From positions 266,757 through 330,756 of the forward strand of contig NZ_WBXO01000003.1 of the NCBI RefSeq assembly GCF_008933955.1: DNA of 64,000 nt, given 5' to 3'. Made by a program: the position numbers and the translations under genes. Origin of the DNA: Heliorestis acidaminivorans. Lineage in GTDB: Bacteria > Bacillota > Desulfitobacteriia > Heliobacteriales > Heliobacteriaceae. Under the pieces are notes generated by a model. That model was not told the origin of the DNA. It was given only the letters and a program-made list of their open reading frames with translations, and searched no databases. Shown in pieces: positions 46,628 to 58,078 of this stretch (position 1 is its first letter; each line of letters starts with the position of its first letter).

Positions 46628-47686
46628 CTAGAACTCTTCATCATAGACATCGGTAGTCTCGTCCTTGTTCTCCTCAGGTGGTGTAGCCGGTTCCGGTTGT
46701 TGTGGAGTTGCTGGTGTACTAGGTGTTCCTGCAGGTGGTGCAGGTCTGGTCTCTTCAGGTTGGCCTTCTACAAGTACTGTAACGCGAACTCTCGTGAGGC
46801 CACCTTGTGTTTGTACGGCTGATGGAATGATGAGGTTAACTTCGCGAGTTACTTCTCCTCTAATCTCATTGATATCAATTGGTGCTGTACGTAATGATTC
46901 AATCTCTTTGATTCTTTCTGATCCTGTTGTGATAATAACGTTTTCTGGCTCTACCTTTGTACCTGTGACGCGAACTCCTCTAGCTGGTGTACCTGTTAGC
47001 TGTGGCTCAATTGGAACACCTTTGCTAGCCATTTCTTCTACAATAGGTACTGTTACTTCGATAACTTGTGGTGAGATACGAATATCGCCTTCTCTTGCCC
47101 CAACAGCACCTGAATCAATAAGTTGTACAGGTAGTCGTTGAGTAAAAGTTTCTCTCGCTCCTAGTGGTATCTGCACTCTTGCTCTTTGGATTGCCCGTAC
47201 CCGCTCACGAGGTCCACTGATCATCACTTCTGCTGGTTGTAGAACGGGATCTCTCATCAGATATCCGGCAGGCATAGTGCCTTGAAAGTCATACTGAATA
47301 GGTAGAGAGCGGTTTTCCAAGACGTCAATATTAAGATTTAGCTGTGACGGTGTATAGCTGATCACTTGAATTTGTGGTGGTGATTCAATTTGGATTTCCC
47401 GTTGGAAGTTTCCTGGTTCGGCATCTTCCATGGCCACACGAGCTGTAAAATCTTTCGTTGATATGTTTTGCAGGTTAGCTCTAGGACCACGGACGCGCAG
47501 TTCTATAACTTTCGGCAATTCTGGTTCTACTACTAGTCCACTTGGTAGACCTTCCACTTCTAAGGGAATAGTGAGCACTTGTGTGCCCTGGTGTTCAGCT
47601 TGTACATAAATCCAGAGCAAGATGGCGAGACTGATGGCGGCAATTTTATATAGCCAGTTTTTGCGTGCTTCAGCGGCAATATCCAT
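46628..47686 (-). CDS. cdaR: CdaA regulatory protein with YbbR repeats
   Basis: CdaR is a membrane-anchored, outward-facing protein that modulates the diadenylate cyclase CdaA. The 352-aa protein has one N-terminal helix (about 11-26) and several YbbR-type repeats, each with the pattern 'P..v.v.Gp...l'. A Pro/Thr/Glu-rich disordered tail from about residue 310 ends in acidic residues. The ATG directly follows the cdaA stop (TAAATG), so the two are coupled. Confidence 0.92.
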   Translation of the reverse strand: MDIAAEARKNWLYKIAAISLAILLWIYVQAEHQGTQVLTIPLEVEGLPSGLVVEPELPKVIELRVRGPRANLQNISTKDFTARVAMEDAEPGNFQREIQIESPPQIQVISYTPSQLNLNIDVLENRSLPIQYDFQGTMPAGYLMRDPVLQPAEVMISGPRERVRAIQRARVQIPLGARETFTQRLPVQLIDSGAVGAREGDIRISPQVIEVTVPIVEEMASKGVPIEPQLTGTPARGVRVTGTKVEPENVIITTGSERIKEIESLRTAPIDINEIRGEVTREVNLIIPSAVQTQGGLTRVRVTVLVEGQPEETRPAPPAGTPSTPATPQQPEPATPPEENKDETTDVYDEEF

Positions 47687-48499
47687 TTATCGACCACCCC
47701 TCCATTGCCAAAAAGGTCGGATGTTGTTGTTTTTCGGTTGCAGGAGTTCTTCGAGTCGGGCCGACAGGGATGTTTCATCAAGGAAGCGGTTAATTTCTCC
47801 ATCAACGGCAATTGATATCGTACCTGTTTCTTCTGAGACAATTACAGAAACAGCATCGCTTTGTTCTGTTATGCCGATACCAGCACGATGCCGTGTGCCT
47901 AATTCTTTAGACAAGTCTGTGTTATCCGTTAAGGGAAGATAACAGCCTGCGGCTGCTACACGATCGCCTTGAATTACTACAGCTCCATCGTGCAAAGGTG
48001 TATTAGGAATAAAGATATTAACCATAAATTCTGCCGATACTTTGCCGTCGATCTTCGTTCCTGTTTCTATAACATCGTTAACTCCTGTTTGTCGTTCAAA
48101 AATAATTAGAGCGCCAATTTTATTCTTTGTTAATATGCCGACAGCTCGTACAATTTCTCCGATCAGTTGACTACGGTCTTCTTCACCCATAATAGGGACT
48201 GAAGAACGAAAAAGTTTGCCTCGACCAAGCTGTTCAAGAGTTCGTCGTAATTCTGGTTGAAAAACAATCGGCAAGGCTACGATCAATGCTGTCCAGGCTT
48301 GTTTTAAGATCCAACTTAAGGTAGTAAGATTTAAAGCTTCACTGAGGTAGGAAGCGATGATAAGCACACCAAATCCTTTGAGCAGTTGTACCGCTCTTGT
48401 TCCTTTGATGAACATGGTCAAACGGTAAATGATATAAGCTACCAACATAATGTCAATGATAGAAAGAATGTCAAACTGTTCAAAGGCTGGAGGAAACAT
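47687..48499 (-). CDS. cdaA: diadenylate cyclase
   Basis: CdaA makes cyclic di-AMP from two ATP; the messenger controls potassium, osmolytes and cell-wall homeostasis. The 270-aa protein has about three N-terminal membrane helices (to about residue 80) and a DAC domain with DGAVVI at 171-176 and TRHRAGIG at 202-209, the two nucleotide-binding motifs. It heads the cdaA-cdaR-FAD protein-glmM operon. Confidence 0.96.
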   Translation of the reverse strand: MFPPAFEQFDILSIIDIMLVAYIIYRLTMFIKGTRAVQLLKGFGVLIIASYLSEALNLTTLSWILKQAWTALIVALPIVFQPELRRTLEQLGRGKLFRSSVPIMGEEDRSQLIGEIVRAVGILTKNKIGALIIFERQTGVNDVIETGTKIDGKVSAEFMVNIFIPNTPLHDGAVVIQGDRVAAAGCYLPLTDNTDLSKELGTRHRAGIGITEQSDAVSVIVSEETGTISIAVDGEINRFLDETSLSARLEELLQPKNNNIRPFWQWRGGR

Positions 48500-48548
48500 T
48501 ATATCACCCCTCTAGAGTGGCTTTTTCTCTTTTATTTATAGAAAGACC

Positions 48549-48578
48549 TTGTGGGAAATAAAGGTTTGTGTCTATAAT
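48549..48578 (+). promoter_or_regulatory. sbp promoter
   Basis: TTGTGG, an 18-base spacer and a perfect TATAAT on the plus strand, 68 bases before the chosen sbp start. A second possible set (TTGTGT, 17, TATAAA) lies at 48566-48594. Confidence 0.55.
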
Positions 48579-48645
48579 AACTCTATATTATAAAGGACAA
48601 GCAGATTTTTGGAAAAGATTCTATACTAAGGTGGTGACGTGCGTC

Positions 48646-49005
48646 ATGTGGCTCCCCTTGATAGGTTTGATTGCAGGGATCTTAATTGGTGCAGTATTGT
48701 CGATTACCATTCCCACGGAGTATGCTAAGTATATGTCCGTAGCCGTATTAGCGGCACTTGATTCCGTCTTCGGATCTCTACGGGGTTACTTGGAAGATCG
48801 ATTTGATGCTTTAATTCTACTAACAGGTTTCTTTTTTAATGCTATTTTGGCTGCCCTTCTGGCCTATCTAGGAGATCGCCTTGGTGTAGATCTTTTCTTA
48901 GCGGCTGTCTTTGCTTTCGGTGTTAGAATTTTTCAGAACATTGCTGTCATTCGTCGTTATATTATTGACCGTATTGTCGGTCGTTCTAAAGATCCTGCAC
49001 AATAA
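48646..49005 (+). CDS. sbp: small basic protein, DUF1290 membrane protein
   Basis: A 119-aa membrane protein of the small basic protein family, widespread in Firmicutes, with about three helices. MWLPLIGLIAGILIGA and the conserved ALDSVFGSLRGYLEDRFD are recognisable. The frame is open from 48568, but the ATG at 48646 is chosen because the family starts here and AAGGTGGTGA lies upstream. The molecular function is not known; in other species it neighbours cell-division or YbbR-type genes. It is transcribed away from cdaA and followed by a terminator. Confidence 0.82.
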   Translation: MWLPLIGLIAGILIGAVLSITIPTEYAKYMSVAVLAALDSVFGSLRGYLEDRFDALILLTGFFFNAILAALLAYLGDRLGVDLFLAAVFAFGVRIFQNIAVIRRYIIDRIVGRSKDPAQ

Positions 49006-49053
49006 TACATCAGAAAATATTATAAGAAAAATATTATGGAAAAGACATAACTT

Positions 49054-49086
49054 AGCCTGCCCCATTCAAAGAGGGGCAGGCTTTTT
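49054..49086. terminator. terminator between sbp and cimA
   Basis: AGCCTGCCCC with its complement, 9-nt loop, then TTTTTAA on the plus strand. It ends sbp and probably, from the other side, the branched-chain amino-acid operon. Confidence 0.88.
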
Positions 49087-49115
49087 AATTTGGCTAATTT
49101 TTACTATAACACAGC

Positions 49116-50735
49116 TTAGGCTTTCTGAGAAGATTCTTCTCTACTTTCTGCTACTTTAAGTATTTCTTTTGCTTTTTCTTGCTTTAATAAACCATAGCGG
49201 AAAGAATCGATAAGTGCTTGCCAGGAAGCTTCTATGATGTTAGTTGACACTCCTACAGTACTCCAAGCGTCTTGGCTGTCTCTTGTCTCGATGAGTACGC
49301 GTACCTTAGCGGCTGTGGCGTCTTTTTCATCGAGTACACGCACTTTGTAGTCTGAAAGATGGCAGTCTTGCAAGAAGCCATAGTGACTACCTAAGGCTTT
49401 ACGCAAAGCGTTGTCGACAGCGTTAACTGGTCCGTTGCCTTCTGCGGCTGTGTGAATAACTTGATCGTCTACTCGCACTTTGATCATGGCTTCGGAAGTG
49501 AAGTCGCCGTCAGAACGTTTTTCAATGATTAGTCTAATAGAGTCAAGGACGAAAGGTATCTTCTCTTCACCAAAAGCACGGCGCAAGAGTAGTTCAAAAG
49601 AAGCTTCAGCGCCTTCAAATTGATAGCCTTGATGCTCTAGCTTTTTCAAAGAGTCGATGATCTCTTTGGTCTCTTTGTTCTGCTTGTTAATATCAAGGCC
49701 AAGCTCTTTGGCTTTATAGATCAGGTTACTTGCACCAGATAGCTCTGAGACGAGTACGCGCCGCTGATTGCCGATTACTTCTGGTTGCATATGTTCATAA
49801 GTGCTGGGATCTTTTAAGAGTGCTGAGACGTGCATACCGCCTTTGTGGGCAAAAGCAGAATGACCTACAAAAGGCATATCGTTGCGCAAGCTTACGTTAG
49901 CAATCTCAGCAACATAATGAGCACTTTCTGTAAGTTGCTTTAGGTTATCAGCAGGTAGGCACTCTAGATTCATTTTTACTTGCAGGTTCGGGATAATGGA
50001 GCAGAGGTTAGCATTGCCAGAACGTTCACCGTAACCATTAATCGTACCTTGTACTTGTCTAGCTCCACCGAGCACTGAGATAATTGAGTTAGCTACAGCA
50101 AGATCGCTGTCGTTATGTGCATGAATGCCTAGTGGTGCTCTCAAGATGAAGCCCATTTCCTGAGTGATCGATAAGATCTCTTGCGGTAAAGTGCCACCAT
50201 TGGTGTCACAAAGAACAATCCAGTCTGCACCAGCTTGTTCTGCTTTCAATACTGCTTCTTTGGCATAGTTTGGGTTAGCTTTATAGCCATCAAAAAAGTG
50301 TTCTGCGTCAAAGACTACTTCTAGGCCCTGTTCTTTTAAGAAGTGGACGGAGTCATAAATGATACGCAGGTTCTCTTCTAAGGTTGTTCGTAGTGCCGCC
50401 GTGACATGGTAATCCCAGGTCTTACCGAAGATTGTTGCTACAGGGGCACCAGATTGTACTAGTCCCTGTAGATTACTATCCTCGCTTGCCACTGTTCCAG
50501 GGCGGCAAGTTGAACCAAAGGCAGAGATTTTGGCTTTTTGCCACTTCATCTCTTTGGCTCTAAGAAAAAAATCCATATCTTTTGGATTCGAGGCCGGCCA
50601 TCCACCCTCAATGTATGCTACGCCTAGTTGGTCAAGTCGGACTGCGATTTTTACTTTGTCTTCTACACTGAGGGAAATGCCTTCGCCTTGCGTCCCATCA
50701 CGCAACGTGGTGTCATAGATAAAAACGCGCTCCAT
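49116..50735 (-). CDS. cimA: (R)-citramalate synthase
   Basis: CimA condenses pyruvate with acetyl-CoA to citramalate, the entry to isoleucine synthesis that bypasses threonine. The 539-aa protein has the DRE-TIM start IYDTTLRDGTQGEGISLS and the IHAHNDSDLAVANS metal site. NGYGERSGNANL and a C-terminal LeuA-type regulatory domain follow. GTQGEG and IEGGWPASNP, rather than the LeuA versions, indicate CimA. The ATG at 50735 is preferred over the upstream GTG at 50759. Last gene of the ilv-leu operon; no threonine deaminase gene is present. Confidence 0.92.
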   Translation of the reverse strand: MERVFIYDTTLRDGTQGEGISLSVEDKVKIAVRLDQLGVAYIEGGWPASNPKDMDFFLRAKEMKWQKAKISAFGSTCRPGTVASEDSNLQGLVQSGAPVATIFGKTWDYHVTAALRTTLEENLRIIYDSVHFLKEQGLEVVFDAEHFFDGYKANPNYAKEAVLKAEQAGADWIVLCDTNGGTLPQEILSITQEMGFILRAPLGIHAHNDSDLAVANSIISVLGGARQVQGTINGYGERSGNANLCSIIPNLQVKMNLECLPADNLKQLTESAHYVAEIANVSLRNDMPFVGHSAFAHKGGMHVSALLKDPSTYEHMQPEVIGNQRRVLVSELSGASNLIYKAKELGLDINKQNKETKEIIDSLKKLEHQGYQFEGAEASFELLLRRAFGEEKIPFVLDSIRLIIEKRSDGDFTSEAMIKVRVDDQVIHTAAEGNGPVNAVDNALRKALGSHYGFLQDCHLSDYKVRVLDEKDATAAKVRVLIETRDSQDAWSTVGVSTNIIEASWQALIDSFRYGLLKQEKAKEILKVAESREESSQKA

Positions 50736-50787
50736 ATTATTGAAGGCACCTCTTTCCACAGTCGATTAGACAAGGGAAGAGCCGGGT

Positions 50788-51858
50788 TTAAGCCAGCTCT
50801 TCAAGAACACGATCAGTCATTTCTTCTGTGTTCACTAGGGTTTTTTCTGCTTCCATGATGTCGCCTGTGCGATAGCCTTTATTGAGTACTGTGTCAACGG
50901 CTTTTTCGATTTCTCGGGCCGCTTCTACTTGATTAAAGGAGTATTCTAACATCATAGCGGCAGACAAGATGGTAGCAAGAGGGTTAGCTTTCTTCTGTCC
51001 GGCAATGTCAGGTGCTGAACCATGAGCTGGTTCATAGAGCGCAACCTGTCCTCCAATAGAAGCCGAAGGAAGCATGCCTAGTGAGCCTGAAAGCATAGAA
51101 GCTTGATCTGTTAAGATATCGCCAAACATATTCTCTGTTACAATAACGTCAAATTGTTTGGGGTAACGCACTAGTTGCATAGCACAGTTATCTACATACA
51201 TATGTGTGAGCGTTACATCAGGATAGTCCGCGGCAATGCGATTCGTTGTTTCTCTCCAAAGTCTTGAGGATTCTAAGACGTTGGCTTTGTCAACGGAGCA
51301 TACTTCTCCACGACGTTTCCGGGCTGCTTCAAAAGCAAGGCGCACAATGCGCTCTACTTCTTCTGTTGTGTAGACTAGTGTATCGATTGCTCGTTCGCCA
51401 TTTTCCATAGTTTCGCGTTTCTTCTCACCAAAGTAGAGACCACCTGTTAGTTCACGCATAACCAACAGTTCTGTTCCTTCGATTACTTCTCTTTTTAAGG
51501 TTGAAGCATCGATTAAGGCGGAGAATGTGCGACAAGGACGAATGTTGGCGTATAGTCCTAGATGCTTGCGCAGTGGCAAGAGGGCCGCGCCTTCTGGACG
51601 TAGATGAACAGGTAGGCTATCCCACTTAGGTCCACCAATAGCACCTAAGAAGACGGCATCGCTGTTCTGGCAGAGTGCTAAGGTCTCTGCAGGCAGTGGA
51701 TGACCTGTTGCATCAATAGCCGCTCCACCAATGAGAGCTTCGGTAAATTCAAAGGAAAAACCATACTTTTGGCCGATCTTTTCTAAGACCCGCAAAGCTT
51801 GTGGCACCACTTCTACCCCGATGCCATCACCTGGTAATACAGCGATACGATAGGTCAT
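50788..51858 (-). CDS. leuB: 3-isopropylmalate dehydrogenase
   Basis: LeuB oxidatively decarboxylates 3-isopropylmalate with NAD in leucine synthesis. In the citramalate route it also acts on methylmalate. The 356-aa protein has [14 protein letters not shown] at the start, [13 protein letters not shown] for substrate binding and [17 protein letters not shown] as the metal site. [14 protein letters not shown] follows. It lies between leuD and cimA. Confidence 0.97.
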   Translation of the reverse strand: MTYRIAVLPGDGIGVEVVPQALRVLEKIGQKYGFSFEFTEALIGGAAIDATGHPLPAETLALCQNSDAVFLGAIGGPKWDSLPVHLRPEGAALLPLRKHLGLYANIRPCRTFSALIDASTLKREVIEGTELLVMRELTGGLYFGEKKRETMENGERAIDTLVYTTEEVERIVRLAFEAARKRRGEVCSVDKANVLESSRLWRETTNRIAADYPDVTLTHMYVDNCAMQLVRYPKQFDVIVTENMFGDILTDQASMLSGSLGMLPSASIGGQVALYEPAHGSAPDIAGQKKANPLATILSAAMMLEYSFNQVEAAREIEKAVDTVLNKGYRTGDIMEAEKTLVNTEEMTDRVLEELA

Positions 51859-51882
51859 GGTATTTAAACGCCACCTTATAGC

Positions 51883-52383
51883 TTATTTCTGTTCTTCGAG
51901 ACGGTTTTTCACGTAGGCCATGAGACCACCGTCGCGAATAAGTTTTTGCATTGATTCTGGTAGAGGTGTTACGTTGTAGCTTTGTCCTGTTGTCTGGTTG
52001 AAGATAACACCTTGGTCAGCGTCAACAGAAATGACGTCACCTTCACGAATTCCTTCAACGGCTTCTGGACACTCAAAGATAGGTAAGCCAATGTTAATAG
52101 AGTTGCGGAAGAAGATACGAGCAAAAGATTTGGCTACAACACAAGGAACGCCGGAAGCTTTGATGGCAATCGGAGCATGTTCCCGTGAAGATCCGCAACC
52201 AAAGTTTTTATCTGCTACGATGATGTCGCCTTTTTGCACTTTTTGTGGGAAGGTGGGATCAGCATCTTCCATGCAATGTTTGGCTAATTCTTCTGGTGAT
52301 GTTGTGTTGAGATAACGTGCGGGAATGATGGCGTCAGTGTCGATATCTTTCCCGAACTTCCATACCTTACCGGTAAATTCCAT
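51883..52383 (-). CDS. leuD: 3-isopropylmalate dehydratase small subunit
   Basis: Small subunit of isopropylmalate isomerase. FGKDIDTDAIIPARYL and the swivelling loop DKNFGCGSSREHAP are diagnostic. The ATG at 52383 is chosen (166 residues). It is one base after the leuC stop and preceded by GGGAGGTGGAG; the upstream in-frame start would overlap leuC. LeuCD also serves citramalate isomerisation. Confidence 0.96.
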   Translation of the reverse strand: MEFTGKVWKFGKDIDTDAIIPARYLNTTSPEELAKHCMEDADPTFPQKVQKGDIIVADKNFGCGSSREHAPIAIKASGVPCVVAKSFARIFFRNSINIGLPIFECPEAVEGIREGDVISVDADQGVIFNQTTGQSYNVTPLPESMQKLIRDGGLMAYVKNRLEEQK

Positions 52384-52384
52384 C

Positions 52385-53647
52385 TTACTCCACCTCCCGA
52401 GGATGTACAATCCGTCCCGCTACTGCGGAAGCGGCGGCTACATGGGGAGCACAGAGGTAGACTTCACTCTCAGGGTGGCCCATGCGTCCAACAAAGTTAC
52501 GGTTCGTTGTAGCTAAGGAGCGTTCTCCTTTAGCGAGGATACCCATATGACCACCTAAGCAAGGGCCACAAGTTGGTGTGGATACGGCACAACCGGAATC
52601 AATAAATGTTTCAATGATGCCTTCACGAATAGCTTGCTTGTAAATGGCTTGTGTGCCAGGGAAGATGATACAACGAACATTTTTGTGTACTTTCTTGCCT
52701 TGCATCACTTTAGCGGCTAGACGTAAGTCTTCAATACGACCGTTAGTACAAGAACCGATAACAACCTGATCGATTTCTACGTTACCTGCTTCACTCACTG
52801 GTCTTGTGTTTTCGGGCAGGTGGGGGAAGGCTACGACCGGCTCTAGATCTTCTACGTTGTACTTAATGTGGCGGTTGTATTTGGCATCTTCATCAGACTT
52901 ATAAACTTTATAAGGACGCTGTGCTCTTTCATCTACGTAAGCAAGGGTTGTTTTGTCAGGAGCTATGATACCGTTTTTGGCACCTGCTTCAATAGCCATG
53001 TTAGCCATAGTCATTCTTCCATCCATGGATAGGGCGTCGATCGCAGAGCCTGTGAATTCCATGGATTGATAAAGAGCTCCGTCAACACCGATGTCACCAA
53101 TGGTATGTAGAATAAGATCTTTGCCTGTTACGTCTTCTGGTAGTTCGCCATCGTACTCAAACTTAATAGATTCTGGTACTTTAAACCAGGCTTCGCCTAG
53201 TGCAATACCAGCGGCTAAGTCTGTAGAACCTACACCAGTAGCGAAAGCACCTAGTGCACCATAAGTACAAGTGTGAGAATCGGCACCAATGACAGTGTCG
53301 CCAGGTACGACGAGACCTTTTTCAGGAAGCAGGCAGTGTTCAATACCCATTTCACCAACATCATAGTGGTGGGTAATGTCGTGCTTACGAGCAAAGTCGC
53401 GTACGATTTTACCTTGTTCTGCTGATTTGATATCTTTGGCAGGTACAAAATGATCTTGTACGAGAACTACTTTTTCTTTGTCAAAGACTTTCTCGAGATT
53501 GATTTTCTCTAGCTCTTTGATCGATACGGGCGCTGTTACGTCATTGGCCAAGACGATATCGAGCTTGGCATGAATCAGTTCACCTGGCTCGACTTGGTCT
53601 TTGCCTGCGTGGGCCGCCAGGATCTTTTCTGTGATAGTCATACCCAT
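52385..53647 (-). CDS. leuC: 3-isopropylmalate dehydratase large subunit
   Basis: Large [4Fe-4S] subunit of isopropylmalate isomerase, aconitase family, in the 420-aa form common in Firmicutes and archaea. [29 protein letters not shown] with the first cluster Cys, and [14 protein letters not shown] with the other two are present. Coupled to leuD by a one-base gap. Confidence 0.97.
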   Translation of the reverse strand: MGMTITEKILAAHAGKDQVEPGELIHAKLDIVLANDVTAPVSIKELEKINLEKVFDKEKVVLVQDHFVPAKDIKSAEQGKIVRDFARKHDITHHYDVGEMGIEHCLLPEKGLVVPGDTVIGADSHTCTYGALGAFATGVGSTDLAAGIALGEAWFKVPESIKFEYDGELPEDVTGKDLILHTIGDIGVDGALYQSMEFTGSAIDALSMDGRMTMANMAIEAGAKNGIIAPDKTTLAYVDERAQRPYKVYKSDEDAKYNRHIKYNVEDLEPVVAFPHLPENTRPVSEAGNVEIDQVVIGSCTNGRIEDLRLAAKVMQGKKVHKNVRCIIFPGTQAIYKQAIREGIIETFIDSGCAVSTPTCGPCLGGHMGILAKGERSLATTNRNFVGRMGHPESEVYLCAPHVAAASAVAGRIVHPREVE

Positions 53648-53706
53648 GGCTTTGCGATTCTCCTCTCCCAGTAGACATTTCTTTAGTTATATTGCAAAAA
53701 AAGCTT

Positions 53707-55257
53707 TTAGAGGGCTCTTTCCTCAGCAGGAACTTTCTCCGCTAGATGATTGCTATCGAAAATGATTTTGTTGATGGCGTTGATATAAGCTTTTACGGAA
53801 GCGATTAGAATGTCCGTATCAACACCACGACCAGTGTGATAACGTCCATTTTTTTCTAGCTTTACGCTGACTTCGCCTTGGGAATCTTGCCCCGCTGTAG
53901 TAGCGTTTATGTTATAAGAAGCCAAGCGAACTTCGATATTCGTGAGCTTATCGATAGTTCTATAGGCGGCGTCAATAGGTCCGTCACCACAAGATGCTTC
54001 TTCAAGCATTTCTTCGTTCTTTTTCAAACGAATAGTGGCTGTGGGAAGTATTGTTGTACCACTGTTAATATGGAGATATTCGAGGCTGTATACTTCAGGG
54101 ATGGAGCGCATTTCATCTTCTACGATAACGGCTAGATCTTCATCGGAAATCTCTCGTTTTCGGTCTGCCAATGCTTTGAAGCGTTCAAAAGCTTTCTGGA
54201 AGTTTTCATCGGTCAATTCGTAACCGAGCTCTTTCAGTCGTTCTTTTAAAGCGTGTCGTCCTGAGTGTTTGCCTAGTACTATATTGTTTTGGAAAATGCC
54301 GATCATCTGGGGGTTCATGATCTCGTAGGTGGTCCGCTCTTTTAAGACGCCATCTTGGTGAATTCCTGATTCGTGGGCAAAAGCATTTTTGCCTACGATG
54401 GCTTTGTTCGGTTGAATGACCATGCCGGTGAGGTTAGAAACAAGACGGGAGGTGCGGTAGATTTCGCTTTTGTTAATCTTTGTTTCTAAATCATAGAAAG
54501 CTTGTCGCGTATAAAGAGCCATGACTAGCTCTTCCATAGAGGCGTTACCAGCTCGTTCACCAATACCGTTGATGGTACATTCTACTTGACGAGCACCGTT
54601 TTCTAAGGCCGCTAAGGAGTTAGCTACCCCTAAGCCCAGGTCGTTGTGACAGTGCACGGAGACTACAGCTTCGTTGATGTTCGGTGTTCCTTCAATGATA
54701 GCTTTGATAAAACGACCGAATTCCTGAGGCGTGGCGTAACCGACTGTGTCGGGAATGTTAATTGTCTTAGCACCTGCTGAAATAACGGCTGTGAAGATGC
54801 TACATAGGAAGTCGACTTCACTACGAAAAGCGTCTTCTGCTGAGAACTCAACATCAGAGGTAAAGTTTTTGGACAGTTTCACTGCTTCTACAGCCGCTTC
54901 TAGAACTTGTTCTCTGTTCATGCGCAGTTTGTGTTGCATGTGAATGTCGGAGGTAGCAATAAAGGTGTGAATACGCCCTTGCTCAGCTCCACGGAGAGCT
55001 TCAGCGGCTCTTTCTATATCTTTACGATTGGCACGAGCCAGTCCGCAGATGGTTGCCCCTTTGACGTTGTCGGCTACAGCTTTTACTGCTTCAAAGTCTC
55101 CTGGGGAGGCGATTGGAAATCCGGCTTCAATCACGTCCACGCCCAGGCGAGCCAACTGATGGGCAATTTCCAGCTTTTCCTGGATGTTTAAGCTTACGCC
55201 CGGTGACTGTTCTCCGTCCCGTAGCGTTGTATCGAATATGACGACTCGCTTGGACAT
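53707..55257 (-). CDS. leuA: 2-isopropylmalate synthase
   Basis: LeuA condenses 2-oxoisovalerate with acetyl-CoA, the committed step to leucine. The 516-aa protein starts [18 protein letters not shown] and has the [13 protein letters not shown] metal site, [14 protein letters not shown], and a full C-terminal regulatory domain that in this family binds leucine. It follows ilvB by 15 bases. Confidence 0.97.
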   Translation of the reverse strand: MSKRVVIFDTTLRDGEQSPGVSLNIQEKLEIAHQLARLGVDVIEAGFPIASPGDFEAVKAVADNVKGATICGLARANRKDIERAAEALRGAEQGRIHTFIATSDIHMQHKLRMNREQVLEAAVEAVKLSKNFTSDVEFSAEDAFRSEVDFLCSIFTAVISAGAKTINIPDTVGYATPQEFGRFIKAIIEGTPNINEAVVSVHCHNDLGLGVANSLAALENGARQVECTINGIGERAGNASMEELVMALYTRQAFYDLETKINKSEIYRTSRLVSNLTGMVIQPNKAIVGKNAFAHESGIHQDGVLKERTTYEIMNPQMIGIFQNNIVLGKHSGRHALKERLKELGYELTDENFQKAFERFKALADRKREISDEDLAVIVEDEMRSIPEVYSLEYLHINSGTTILPTATIRLKKNEEMLEEASCGDGPIDAAYRTIDKLTNIEVRLASYNINATTAGQDSQGEVSVKLEKNGRYHTGRGVDTDILIASVKAYINAINKIIFDSNHLAEKVPAEERAL

Positions 55258-55272
55258 GGAAATCCCCCTTTT

Positions 55273-56940
55273 TTACTCGTAAATAATTGTTTCGTCTAAC
55301 CCTTTATTCCCTAGTACGGAGGGATAGACCAGATCGTTTTCATCTATCAATACTTCTACCATGACCATGCCTGGAGCATTGAGTGCTTCTGCTAGCGTAG
55401 CCTGGGATTTTTCTTTTTCTGTGATTTGGTAGTAGGAGATACCGTAAGCTTTGGCTAGGTCTTCAAAGAGGGGGTTAAAGGTTATTTTTACGCCCGAGTA
55501 ACGTTTGCCGCAATAGAAGTGTTGTAGTTGTCGCACCATGCCTAGAGCGTGGTTGTTAAAGAGAATAATTTTGAGCGGTAAGTTCTCTTGACGTGCTGTG
55601 CCCATTTCTTGCATCATCATCTGGATCGATCCATCGCCTGTAAACAAGATGACTAGATCGTCTGGATTACCTACTTGCACGCCGTTAGCTGCTGGAAGTC
55701 CGTAACCCATGCAACCAAGGCCGGCAGAGGTGATGAATCTGCCTGGTTTTTGGAACTTGTAGAAGAGAGCTGACCACATCTGATGTTGGCCTACATCGGT
55801 AGTAACCCAAGCGCGATCACGAGTTAGATCTCCTACTTGTTCGATTACATATTGGGCTGTTAGAACATCTTCTCTGTAACGCAGTGCTCTATCTTCTTTC
55901 CATTTGGCAATCTGGTCCAGCCAAGGTGAACGGCTTTGCTCGGAAACTTTTTTGTTAAGCTCTTCGAGGACCATTTTGGCATCACCAACGATAGGTAGGT
56001 TGATGGCTGCGTTTTTTCCTATCTCGGCTGGATCTATATCGATGTGTATGATTTTAGCGTCAACAGCAAACTTTTCAGGATTGCCGGTGGCACGATCGCC
56101 AAAGCGAACGCCGATACCGATGACTAAGTCTGCGTTACTAACAGCTAAATTGGCATAGGCTGTGCCGTGCATACCCATCAAGCCAAGGGAAAGAGGGTTA
56201 AGTTCTGGAAAAGCGCTGACTGCCATTAAGGTGGTAGCTACTGGAATGTTGGCTTTCGTTGCTAGTTCGAAAATCTCATCAGTAGCTTTAGCGTGGATGA
56301 TACCGCCACCGACCATAATGACAGGTCGTTCTGCTTGATCAATCAGTTTGGCCGCGTTTTTGATTTGTGATTTGTGACCTTTTAGGGTTGGTCGATAACC
56401 GGGTAGTTCGATCTCTTCTATGTCAATTTCTGCTGTGCATTTTGCTTGTAGTACATCTTTGGGGATGTCTATCAACACAGGACCAGGTCTGCCTGTGGAG
56501 GCTATATGATAAGCTTCCCTGACGATCCTGGGAATGTCGTTCACGTCTTTGACCAGAAAGTTGTGCTTGGTAATTGGCATGGTAATGCCTGTGATGTCCA
56601 CTTCCTGAAACGCATCAGTTCCAATCATGGAGGATTGTACCTGACCTGTAATTGCCACTAGGGGTATGGAATCCATGTAGGCATTGGCGATGCCTGTTAC
56701 CAAGTTGGTAGCACCGGGGCCTGATGTGGCAAGACATAAGCCAGGTGTACCTGTCGCTCTGGCATAGCCGTTGGCGGCATGGGCCGCGCCCTGTTCGTTT
56801 CGTACAAGGATATGCTTGATAGATGAGTCTAACAAGGCGTCATAGATAGGTAAAACAGCGCCACCAGGGTATCCAAAAATCACTTTGGCACCTTTTGCCT
56901 CCAGACTTTTTAATAAAGCCTGTGCTCCATTCAGTTCCAT
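55273..56940 (-). CDS. ilvB: acetolactate synthase large subunit
   Basis: The thiamine-diphosphate enzyme that makes acetolactate for valine/leucine and acetohydroxybutyrate for isoleucine. FGYPGGAVLPIYDAL contains the catalytic-Glu region, VRNEQGAAHAANGYAR follows, and LFTGDGSIQMMMQEMGTA binds ThDP-Mg. The ATG at 56940 (555 residues) is chosen over an upstream TTG because GGGGGG lies seven bases before it. Unusually for the pair, ilvB is separated from its small-subunit gene by ilvC. Confidence 0.95.
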   Translation of the reverse strand: MELNGAQALLKSLEAKGAKVIFGYPGGAVLPIYDALLDSSIKHILVRNEQGAAHAANGYARATGTPGLCLATSGPGATNLVTGIANAYMDSIPLVAITGQVQSSMIGTDAFQEVDITGITMPITKHNFLVKDVNDIPRIVREAYHIASTGRPGPVLIDIPKDVLQAKCTAEIDIEEIELPGYRPTLKGHKSQIKNAAKLIDQAERPVIMVGGGIIHAKATDEIFELATKANIPVATTLMAVSAFPELNPLSLGLMGMHGTAYANLAVSNADLVIGIGVRFGDRATGNPEKFAVDAKIIHIDIDPAEIGKNAAINLPIVGDAKMVLEELNKKVSEQSRSPWLDQIAKWKEDRALRYREDVLTAQYVIEQVGDLTRDRAWVTTDVGQHQMWSALFYKFQKPGRFITSAGLGCMGYGLPAANGVQVGNPDDLVILFTGDGSIQMMMQEMGTARQENLPLKIILFNNHALGMVRQLQHFYCGKRYSGVKITFNPLFEDLAKAYGISYYQITEKEKSQATLAEALNAPGMVMVEVLIDENDLVYPSVLGNKGLDETIIYE

Positions 56941-56982
56941 TTCCAATCCCCCCAATTTCTTCCCACAATCGTGATACAGGGA

Positions 56983-57006
56983 AGGCCCCTTAAAGTGGGG
57001 CCTTTT
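56983..57006 (+). other. hairpin in the ilvC-ilvB gap with plus-strand T tail
   Basis: AAGGCCCC pairs with GGGGCCTT around a 7-nt loop and is followed by TTTTTG on the plus strand only. On the coding (minus) strand there is no T run, so it should not stop the operon. It may set mRNA processing or end an antisense transcript. Confidence 0.5.
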
Positions 57007-57022
57007 TGTTGGTGGCTCTAAT

Positions 57023-58078
<1,056 letters not shown>

